A stretch of DNA of 64,000 nt from Gnetum montanum (Eukaryota; Streptophyta; Gnetopsida; Gnetales; Gnetaceae), in assembly GCA_015680685.1 (NCBI GenBank), contig MNCI01019015.1, forward strand, positions 27,316-91,315. Reading direction: 5' to 3'. The notes beneath the pieces were generated by a model. That model did not search any database, had not been told where the DNA came from, and saw only the letters and a list, made by a program, of their open reading frames with translations. Below, one piece after another: positions 35,946-46,200 of the stretch. The number at the start of each line of letters is the position of its first letter. The first letter of the stretch is position 1. The translations under genes were made by a program, and so were the position numbers.

Positions 35946-36792
35946 TGATGAGTGATGAGGTACCCCTATGCCCAACCATACGAATCACGAGCGTTCACAC
36001 ATGATCCAATCAAACTCCGCAAATGAACTAGTTGTGGTATCTAGATAGTTACACATTGATGACAGTTCGTTGTCTTCCCACCTAGACTAGTATTTGCTTT
36101 GTCACGTATGGTTTAGTCTAGAGTGAGGTGTATGATGTGGTTCTAACTAATGTTACTCCTAGAGATAATGGAAAATAAAATCTAAGCTAACCAAAGTGCA
36201 ATGAGCATCTGTCCTTAATCATCCATGAGCATCTTGGACCTCGTGTACTACTTCTGGGATTACCAAGCGTACATTACTTGGGCCTTACTAGAGACACTAC
36301 TAGGTTACCAAGTAGTTACACTTAAATGTTCATGATTAAGTCGTACTCATTCCACATTTAACAATAGGAATAGTAAATGACAATAAAGAAATATTAACTA
36401 AGAAATATTAAGTCGTACTCGATCTTTATTGCCAGTCATGTGCGTGTCCAAGTACATCACACTCAAATAAAGGTTTCATACAATTATAATCATCACACTG
36501 CAGGCATGCACTTGGGAAAGAATTGAAAACTAATTGAAAATTGACAAAAAGACTCTACTCTATTACTTGACAAAAGACCCAAAACCAAAGACCCCCTTCC
36601 TGTGTGCCTGAGTGCTATCTTTATAGGCCGACACAGGAATCACAATATCATGTATTTGATATCATTGCCTAGGCCACGATATTGCGTACCTGATATCACG
36701 GATCTGATATCGGGGGTCTGATATCAAGGGTTCAATATCAGGGATCAGATATCAAGGGTCCGATATCAAGGGTTTGATATCAAGACTCATCA
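35946..36792 (-). repeat. G4 3' LTR
   Basis: The complete 847-bp LTR, read on the minus strand from TGATGAGTC to the rc of 35,946. TATAAAGA (rc) lies near 36,615. It carries the longest GATATC array in the window. Confidence 0.92.
36644..36781 (-). promoter_or_regulatory. Ten-unit 14-bp GATATC array in the G4 3' LTR
   Basis: GATATC/GATATT/AATATC cores start at 36,644, 36,658, 36,678, 36,692, 36,706, 36,720, 36,734, 36,748, 36,762 and 36,776. All steps are 14 bp except one of 20. Spacers vary around AAGGGTTT or GGGGTCT while the core is kept. It lies at the LTR start, upstream of the TATA box. Confidence 0.75.
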
Positions 36793-36967
36793 TACCCCAT
36801 GACAGAATAAAAACTCATCCTCAAGTCAAACAAAGTGAGGAACAAGTTCATTCAGTTACAAACAGTAAATAGGTATGGGATTATTGAATGACCATGTACT
36901 ATTTCATGTTGTAGTGTTGGATTAAACAAAATTTGGACACAGACACAAAATACAAAACTTGTGGAAC

Positions 36968-37404
36968 TCATGTGGTTCCTGGTGGTGGTGGCTCCTCCAT
37001 GGGTGCCTTTCCTTTGTCCTGCGCTCCAAGATTCTAAGATTAATACTATTGAAGAAGTGTTTGAAGTTTTTCCTCTTCCGTCTAAGGATCATAAACCATC
37101 CATGCTAATGTTCCAATGTTTGATGGAGTCAACACTTCCCATAGACACGGAAACTACGGGAACACTTGATTGGCCTTGACATACCATGCTGCAAATAGTC
37201 ATCATTCCTCTTCATAGGCTCTGGCCCTGACCTCTCCCCTTTTGCTTGGCCAAATTGTGCAGTAATAGGAGTTTCCTGATGGATGCTAAATGATTGTGCC
37301 TCCTACTTTACATGTTCTACATGAGGTCCTTGGCCTTTGCCTCCTCTTGGGTGTTTAACTACACCTTGAGGAGGTCCTCCTTGCAGTCCTCTTTTAGGGG
37401 CCAT
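36968..37404 (-). pseudogene. G4 accessory ORF remnant
   Basis: The ATG at 37,404 gives MAPKRGLQGGPPQGVVKHPR, clearly matching the start of the G3 accessory ORF (MALKRG...). The end matches too (KGTHGGATTTRNHM against KTPMEESLPPGTT at the nucleotide level, in a shifted frame). The whole middle, including the coiled-coil-like part, is deleted. ATTATAG directly precedes the ATG, again splice-acceptor-like. Confidence 0.6.
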
Positions 37405-38808
37405 CTATAATCACACAAGGACCAATTGTTAGTAAGGTTGTTTAAAGAAATTTGGTTATCTTATACCTTACTCGTTGCCTTTAAAAAATGTTTCATTTGT
37501 TTCTTAGTATGATTTTAGAGTTAGAGATTTTTCAAGGAAGTTGCCCTACTAGTTTAATGTCAGACCTAATCCATTTGGGTGACACATGAAAGGACATGTA
37601 ATGGTTTTGAGAAACGCTGATAAAATGATGACAAAAGAAAGAATAGATTTGGCAATGGAGTACTCAGAGGGTATAAAATGATGTGGTGGTGTGCAACAAG
37701 TACAAATTACAAAAGTCATACAAGTGGATCCTCCCCAAAGCAGGTTCCAACCTATAATGCCCTTGTGTAATCACACCTTAAAATGTCCGTAGGCACTAGA
37801 AGGGTTAAATGCAACCTGCACCTATGCAACAAAACACACACATGTTAAGCACCACCGTTATGATATGAATTCTATGCCACACAAGACACAAGTTAGAAGT
37901 ACTTGGATAGTAAGATGAGAGGAATCCTAGAAGGGATTGTAGAGATTAGGACATGAGGTAACCAACTCTTAGCACAATGAATCCTAAATGTTGTGTGTGA
38001 TTAAAGTACCATTAGCCTTTTGCTCCAAGATCAAAACCAAGTCCATACCTCTGATCAGTGACATCGCATTGTTTCATCTCAATGATAGACAACCATAAGA
38101 GCATCACAACAACAAGCCATATGATCACTTAGCATTTTGCGCAAGGGAGGAGTGATTTGAATTTTTCTGCGTCACGTTTTTTTATCTTTTCTTTGTTGTT
38201 TTTCTTCTTTCTTTTCTTTTTCTTCTTCTAGCCGCTTTGGCACTTTTTGTCTTTTCCAACGGTGATCTGGAGAAGCTACCAACCTTTAGGCATGGGTGCA
38301 TGTCTTTCTAGTGGAACCTCCCAAAATAGCATTGAGTTCCTTTATTGAGTGCCTTTATTACAACTCTTACTCCCATTTTTCATCAAATCTACAAGGATCT
38401 TAGTATAACCAAGTTGCATGATAGCACATACAGATGTCACGAGAGAGAATCCACAAGTTCCCTTGATGTCACACCCTTACCATTCCCTCTTAGTCCATCG
38501 CTTTTCACTCCAGGCATAATGAGTACAAAGTTACTTTAAATTTTAATGATGACAATAATATCATTGTACCCAGAGTAGAACCTTTTATTAATAGAATGAG
38601 TGGGTGGATGTTGGGGCTCACTGTCCAAATAATTAGTCACTTGTGACTCGATAGCATAGAACAACACCTCAACAACTGGTCACATGAGTATTTTATTTAC
38701 GAATGAGATCACCCTCAAAAAGATAAAACAACAAATTGAAAGATGAAAATTAGAAAACAAAAAATTATAAAACTAAAGAAAAAGAAAAACATTTACTAAT
38801 TCTACTTA
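37405..38808 (-). other. G4 3' non-coding region
   Basis: About 1.4 kb between the gag stop and the accessory ATG with no supported gene. It is collinear with G2 17,023-18,430 and contains the shared block near 37,715-37,760. Confidence 0.7.
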
Positions 38809-41272
38809 TTAGAATGGAAGGTGTTCCCCATGTCTGAACCTTGTATCATGGAAATAATTAATAAATGGAAAGTTTGGATCCATGCATATTGGAACTATTG
38901 GGGTCTAGTCATATCCAAACCACTAGGTGTCTTTTGGTGTGGTGGCAGGAATGTACCCATATTGGGGTTCACACACTTGATTAAAAGTAGGCATAGTGGG
39001 GCAGATTGTGAGATGTGGTCATGTGATAAGAAGCTGGCCCACTATGGCACCCATGACCATAAGATGGTATGCAAGGATCAATATGTCTTCTATCATGATT
39101 ATATTCATTGGGCTGCATGGTTGTTGGAGCATTAATTGATGACCTAGATGAGGTAATAAGAGTCATTAAGTTTAAGGAGGTAAATGCATCACAGTGCTGG
39201 GCTTGTGCTAAGTTGGAAGATGCAATGGTTTCAAAACCATGCTGTCTCTTTCTACGGTCATGCCTAAAGAAAGGATGTTGTCAACGTTGTGGAGGACTCC
39301 CACTACTGTTGACAATAGTAGCACAAGTGATGTTCGTTGGTTGGTGCTATGATGTAAAACCTTCCGATACAACTGGTGGCAATGTAGAAGGAGGTGGAGG
39401 ATGAGAATATTGAGAGTAAGGAGGAGTGTAAAGAACATGAGGTGGTAATCCCGTAGGAGAGGGCATGGGTTGATGATACTTGGGAGAATGATAACGACAA
39501 GGTGAAGCAGAGGATGTTGATCCATTTGGAGAAACAGGATGTTGAACATGATAAGCACTTGGTTTCGGATGGTATGAAGGGTATGGCTAGTTTGGCGATG
39601 GCCTCCCCCATGATTGGGGGTTTTGCCACTGTAGTTGAGCATAGTACTAAGGCCGATAAGAATTTGCCCATGGATAATACGATCGCTTGTGGAATTGCCC
39701 ATAAAGTTGTGGGATAGGAATGCACCCAACCATGTACTTTTGTATGAAATCTGGATGTCACATTCTTTCTCAATGCTCATGTAGATATGACAAGATTGGG
39801 CATTGGCCTTTTGGGTGATCGTACAGGAAAACATCACATTGATACTTATGTTTTGTGGGTTGAGCCCCTATCCTCTTTTTCTTCAGTCCTTTTATCCAAT
39901 TGTTGAATGGTGTTCTGCCCTATTTCTAGCTGTGGTATCCTCTATTTGTTTTGGTTATCAAAGTTATCTTGCATGGGTCTCCCTCTAATAATGTTTGCAT
40001 ATTCTCTACATTTTTCATGTACCCACTCCATCATCTTGTTGATCTTTGCCTCAATTTCATCTAGTGATTTTAGTATTGGCAAAGGTAGAAATGGTTTCAC
40101 CTCCTTGAGGTGAGTTAATTTCTCCTCTTTATGATTATGGACCTTTGTTACTTCAAGAGTTTGGTCTTGTTGAGATTTTTCAACATTCTCCCATTTGGCT
40201 CTTTCTCCTTCTTCTTTTACTACCTGCTTAATAAGCTCTTGGAATTGATGGGTTCGTAGTTCATATAGTTGACATGGGGCATACATCCCTAGGGTCTCCT
40301 TAGTTTCATTACGAAGCCCATCCATGATGTGATACATTAGCCTTTCCTTGGAGAACCCATGGCCTGGATAATTATTTAACAATGAATAATATCTTTCTAA
40401 GGCCATGTCCAAGGGTTCATGCTGCCCTTGTCTCCGTTCTTGGATTTGTCTCCTCAAGGCTGACACTCTTGCATAGGTTTGATATCTTTTGGTGAAGAGT
40501 TCTACCATTGTTGATCAACTTCGAATCGATTTTGGCTTTAAAGACTTGTACCAAACTTTGGCTTGGCCAAGGAGTGTCGTAGGAAAGAGCTTAAGTTTTT
40601 TCCATCCATTATTAATATTGTTCCATGCACAGGCATCGGAGAAGGCTTGCAAATGATGTTGTGGATCTAATTCATAGCCTCCTAAAAACTTAGGGAAGTT
40701 GTTTAAGTTAAGCCTGGGTAGACAACTTTCCTTTCAATGCCTGTAGGGTACTCGAACAACCTTGTGTATATACATTAGGTTCTTAGTGGCCAATAGGGGT
40801 TCATCATCACTAGGTAGCTTATTAATCTGTCAGTTGGGACGATGTTGTCTTTGTTCATGTTGGAGTTCCTAACTTTGCCTATAAGTTTGATTTTTATTTC
40901 TACGCCAACCCCTTGAGAAATGATCATCCATGTCACAACCTAACGTTGAAGGAGCAGAGGAAGAGAAAGAGCTAGAAGACTCGTCATGAATTTTGTAAGT
41001 CTTCCAATCATCCTTGGATAAACTTTTGTTAGCCATTGAGAAGGTCTCCTAGGCCTTATGGGCCCTCTTGTTCTATGGAATGTTCCATCCTCACTAAAAG
41101 TGTCTGGGTTGGATGATAAAAATCCTTGAGTATCGTTGGGGTGTCCATGATCATATGAAACTCCTGCATAAGATGGAGTACTCCAAACTTCATCTTCATC
41201 ATAAATTTCATTGGTTCTCCAATGAATTGCCTCACTAGTTGTTGCATTATCATAGTCTTGTGAAGGAGACAT
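38809..41272 (-). pseudogene. gag: G4 gag, long form (broken)
   Basis: The ATG at 41,272 reads MSPSQDYDNATTSEAIHWRT. The capsid region (39,942-40,720) includes MALERYYSLLNNYPGHGFSK and LRNETKETLGMYAP. The knuckle near 39,793-39,838 has Phe for the second Cys (CDVFLYDHPKGQC). The Pro/Ser/His-rich tail ends at TAA 38,809, collinear with G2. Stops and frameshifts separate the pieces (for example near 40,509-40,940 and after 39,942). Confidence 0.85.
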
Positions 41273-41404
41273 TGTTGTGAATTGTGTGTGACTTATTTGC
41301 AATTATTTTGTTTGTAAAAGATATATCGTTAATGCTTTGTTACAATGATCTTGGATGATATAGCTAATCTAGATAACTAGCACCATCCTCGACAACAGTG
41401 CCAA

Positions 41405-42302
41405 TGATGAGCGGCAAGGTACCCCTACACCCAAGCATATGAATCATGAGCATTCACGCGTGATCTGGTCGAACTCCGCAAATGGACTAGTTGTGGTATC
41501 TAGATAGTTACACATTGATCGTAGTTCACTGTCTTCCCACCTAGNTACGTGTGATTTGGTCGAACTCCGCAGATGGACTAGTTGTGGTATCTAGATAGTT
41601 ACATATTGATCGTAGTTCACTGTCTTCCCACTTGGNAGGCAATGGAAAATAAAATCTAAGTTAACCAAAGTGCGATGAGCATTCGTCCTTAATCATCTGT
41701 GCGCATCTTGGACCTCATGTACTACTTCTAGGATTACCAAGTGTACATTACTTGGGCCTTACTAGAGACGTTATTGGGTTACCAAGTAGTTACACTTAAA
41801 TGTTTGTGATTAAGCTGTACTCATTCCACATTTAACAACAGGAATAGTAAATAACAATAAAGAAATATTAACTAAGAATACTGTACTTAACAACAATAAC
41901 AATTAAACAAGTAACTAATTAAACTAAGTGAATGCTGCAATGATGGAGTAATCTCAATCTTTATTGCCGGTCATGTGCGTGTCCAAGTATGTCACACTTG
42001 AATAAAGGTTTCGTACAATTTCAATCATCACATTGCGTGCATGCACTTGGGAAAGAATTGAAAACTAACAAAAAGACTCTACTTTATTACTTGACAAAAG
42101 ACCCAAAACCAAAGACCCCCTTCCTGTTTGCCCAAGTGCTATATTTATAGGCTAACACAGGAATCACGATATCATGTATTCGATATCATTGCCTAGGCCA
42201 CGATATTGCGTACTTGATATCACGGATCCAATATTGGGGGTCCAATATTAGGGGTTTGATATTAAGGGTTTGATATCAGGGGTTCGATATCAGGACTCAT
42301 CA
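41405..42302 (-). repeat. G4 5' LTR with two single-N joins
   Basis: Bounded by TGATGAGC (rc end) and CTCATCA at 42,302. About 90 bases ending in TTCCCACCTAG are repeated on both sides of the N at 41,545, with a second N at 41,636; this looks like an assembly artefact, not a biological repeat. Confidence 0.88.
42168..42291 (-). promoter_or_regulatory. Nine-unit 14-bp GATATC array in the G4 5' LTR
   Basis: Cores start at 42,168, 42,182, 42,202, 42,216, 42,230, 42,244, 42,258, 42,272 and 42,286, with TATAAATA (rc) at 42,142-42,149. This is one unit fewer than the 3' LTR of the same element. Confidence 0.75.
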
Positions 42303-43209
42303 ATCATATTCATCAATGTTCACTAATTTATCAATCTAAAAAGTTGAACGATCATATTCAAGGGGATGATCGATTTGTTGGAACTTGAGACAATTGAAAC
42401 TATGTACACCCCAAGATATTTAGTGTAATTAGAACTTTATAACTCAACATTGCCCACTAGAATTGAACCTATAACTTCAAGCTTCCAAATCAAGAGTCTT
42501 ACTACTATGTTAATATCTCATTGTAGGCAATGTTGACTTATCAAGTTTTAATTGAACTATATGTTTTGGGGGTAAAAATTGTTGAAAAAAAAGTTTTCAA
42601 GTTTGATACCTCCCTTACTAATTGCATGTAAAGCATCAATTACCAATTAATCTAGGCTCTTATTTGAGAAAAGAACTCCAAAACTTCTATCTAGAAAGCT
42701 TCTCATAGTCAAATTAGATTAGGGTAGGGTTGCCATAGTAGGTGTTAGAACTAGAACTAGATTAGGGTGTTGGAAGGTGAAACTAAAACTTATTGTAGTC
42801 AAAAGGGATATGTATAATTTTGGTGGAAGGAGGTGTGAGAACTAGAACTAGATGACTACAAGGTATATACCTAATAAGAAACTATTATATTACTTAAAGA
42901 AAGCATTACAATGTGTAAATATACCTCTCAAAACCAAACCTATAACTTGCAAACCTCTCAAGGATAAAAAAAAAAAAATAGAATCTTAAATTAAAAATAG
43001 GACTTCATCCACGTGAAATTTCATAGTACCGTTCCAATGTTTGTTTAGCAGGTAATTTCACAGTTTTAATTACCGTAAAAAGCGGGAAAAACAGCTAAAA
43101 CAAACCTATCGAAACGAACAATCAAATAAAACAAAATGAGCTTCCGAAACAGGCCGCCTGGATTTGGCAGTGAAAGATTCGGACAAGACTGGTTTCTCAC
43201 CGAAGTGCG
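42303..43209 (+). other. 5' flank of the PAXX-like gene
   Basis: No gene is supported. It contains repeated AGAACTAGAACTAGAT-type words (near 42,750 and 42,838) and a CAAGGGGATGATCGATTTG stretch near 42,359 that might be a copia end belonging to C2. The gene promoter should lie in the right part, but I could not place a clear TATA box. Confidence 0.45.
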
Positions 43210-46200
43210 ATGGCCAACCGTATGCATGATTTCAAACCTGTTTTCGGGGAGGCAAAGGCAGAACTCGACAGGCCTGGGCCGCAGGTGTTTCTTCCCTTTC
43301 TTTATTTCGTTCATACTTTGCCTTCTGACGGTCTTCGCATTCAAGTCACCGATTTCCACGCCAATACATGGCAACGCATCTTCAATCTTCTGCAACTTGA
43401 AGAATTCGTAAGTATTCTTCTGCGTCTTTGCTTGCAGTGTTTGATAAATTGAGGCGACTTTGCTGTTAATTTAGACGGCATGCAACTTGTACGGTAGAAT
43501 AGTAAATAAATCATCATCTGCATGCCGATTACTATGTTAATTTTGATGATTTAACAGGCGCGCTGCTACTGTTTGAATAATCGTTAGCGTTGTTAGATTA
43601 GCAAGGAATCTTTATTCTTTCATCGTGCCATAAGAGTTTGCTTTGGCCGTAATTGACATATTTGTGACTGAGTTTTTGTTTGCTATTATAGATGAATTAG
43701 GTAAGGAAATATAGGATAAAATCTCTTGATACGGTATTTGCAAATTATGTTGAATTGGTGGATACATCTTGGGTAAAATAGGAAAGTGGAGACATGTTGT
43801 GGGATAAAAAGGTTTGAAAATTGGTAGAAATAAGACATTATTTACCTAATGTAATTTCAGTAAATGCATAAATAGTGTTGAATCTAATGATATTATGTTG
43901 GTGGATACATCTTGAGCAAATATTATTTCTAAAATGGAAAAGTGAAAATATGCTTTAGAATCAAAATGTTGAAAAATTAGTAGAAGTAAGTTAAAATATA
44001 TGGAATGTGATTTCAATAAAAACATAACCAGTGGTGAAATAGAAGCAATAATTCAAGGTTGGAAGGTTTGTCACTACAAACAATTCTGCCACCTTGGATC
44101 CATGTTTAAATCTGATGGTAAAATTGATAAAGATATAAGAAATAGAATTGAGGCAGGATTGTCAAAATGGAAACAAGCTAGTGGTATTTTATGCAATAAA
44201 AGAATCTTAATAAAATTGAAAGGAAAATTTTACAGAACAATGATGAAGCTTGTTGAATGTTGGACTATACAAAAGAGGCACGACTAAAAAAGTAACATTG
44301 AATGTTGGAATATACAAAAGAGGCATGATCAACAAATTAGTGTGACAGAAATGCAAATGCATTGATGGATGTTGAATGTTACAAGAAGAGATAATTTACA
44401 TAAAATATCCATTAGAGGATGACTTGGAGTACCTTGTATTTCAAATAAACTACAAGAAATATTGTTGCATCATTATTCAAAGAAAGTCACCCAAAGGAAG
44501 ATAAAAAAGACATGGAAAGAATGATTGAAGATAATGTAAAAAAATTGTAAATAGAAAAAGATATAGCTATTCATAGAGGTGAATAATGAAAGAGAACTTA
44601 TGCAGCTGATCCCATTTTCTTCACAAAAGGCTAGGATGGTGATGGTGATGAAGATATTGTTTTTATAGAGAAAATGCTAAGGTGAGCAATGAGCTATTAT
44701 TGTGAAACTACTTTAAGAACAAACAAGAACTTTTTAACTCTGGGTTTTTATTTTAAAATTAGATGATGAAAGTTTCTTTAGACATTTTGTCAATGTTGAA
44801 AAATAAATTTTTGTTCTTGGTTGTTCCTCAAATCTGAATTTGATTAGTCATAAAATATTCCTTTTGCATCATCCAAAAGACAATCTCAAATGCTTTTGAT
44901 GCATCAACTAATTTAGTTTAGTTTTCTTGTTCTATTCATTGCATTTTAGAGTCACGTATTTGAAAATATTGTCATTTTTTATTGTTGTGACTAGAGGGAT
45001 GAGGTTGGAATTGGGGGATCATGGAATGATTTTGTAAGTTACCTTCGAGCAGCTTTTTCTTTAGACAATGTTCGAATTGTTCTAGGAGGACCTATTACTT
45101 CTGTTGGTGGCCAAGGTATGCCTTTTTTAAACACCCAAAATTTGAAAGTATATACCTGCTTGAATTTAGTATAATTTCACCATATTGCAAAATTGAGATT
45201 CTTTGTTTTCTCAGAAAGCTTATTTAACTGCGTGAAATTTCATTTAAAATACTATTGATTGTCCTGAGTCTCCTGGTTTCATTTAGTGAGGTGTGAATAG
45301 GTTGAACTCCAATAAAAAATGAGTTCAATTTTAGTTATATAGCTAATACATGTTTTGTTTCTCATTAAAGGAAGCTTTTTTTTTTTAGAAAAAGCTTTTT
45401 GGTCGTGATTTTCAAAGTCACTGATGAAGTACTTCTGAGCCTCTATCTTATTTATTTTATAATGGAACTTGACAGTCCATGAATCTAAAATTGGATTTAA
45501 GGCTCATAGAAAACTATGTAGTCTAAATTGAGCTAACATATTGCTTCTAGTTGAGTTAGTGGCTGCTTATAATATGTCGTGCAAAGATGAAACTGTCAAC
45601 AAATCAATTTTTGATGTTGCTTGAAAAAGTTAGCAAACATTCAAGGACAAGTTGGTGCGAAAATACTAGCATGCCAAATTGAAAACTTTTTTATAGTGTT
45701 TTTTGATTTCAAATCATATAGACTTACAAAAATAAAAGTAGTAAACATAATTAACCATATATCAACATGATAACAATTGCATAACTACTGAACCATGACA
45801 TGACAAACTTTGATATTGATCCTACATATTGTCTATTTCGTTTCAAATTCATTTCTCTATTTCTTATCAAATCCAGGTTTTATTCTCATTATCATTATCC
45901 TCCTAGTCCCATGTCAGCTATTCAATGCTATCTTTGTAACATGAAAATCTCTAAAGTTAATGGCCCACATTGCATTTCAACCTATGCTCTTTATAGTAAT
46001 TATAGACAAAATATGGGCCTTCAAAAACTTAAAAATCTTCTTAAAGTATTACAAAAAGTTGAAACTTGCACAATTACAAGAGCTATTACTAGTCAATCAA
46101 TCTCAACCTAAATCTAGAACACACATTGATACATTACTAAAATGAAATTTTAACAAAATCAATTCACTTTTTTATTTCATTTTGTACTTTGGCTTTTTAG

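Larger units (their letters stand above)
35946..42302 (-). mobile_element. G4: gag-only gypsy retrotransposon with remnant accessory ORF
   Basis: LTRs at 35,946-36,792 and 41,405-42,302 are flanked by an exact ATCAT duplication (35,941-35,945 and 42,303-42,307). On the minus strand come primer site (TTGGCACTGTTGTCGAGGA just inside the 5' LTR), long gag, conserved 3' region, shortened accessory ORF and polypurine tract (ATGGGGTA). No pol. Closest to G2 in Gag and LTR. Confidence 0.93.

Noticed and set aside
36644-36781. CRISPR-like array
   Set aside because: 14-bp units with drifting spacers in a eukaryotic LTR promoter are not a CRISPR array.
45800-46111. 103-codon frame in intron 2 of the PAXX-like gene
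   Set aside because: AT-rich, no recognisable domain, no splice context linking it to the gene.
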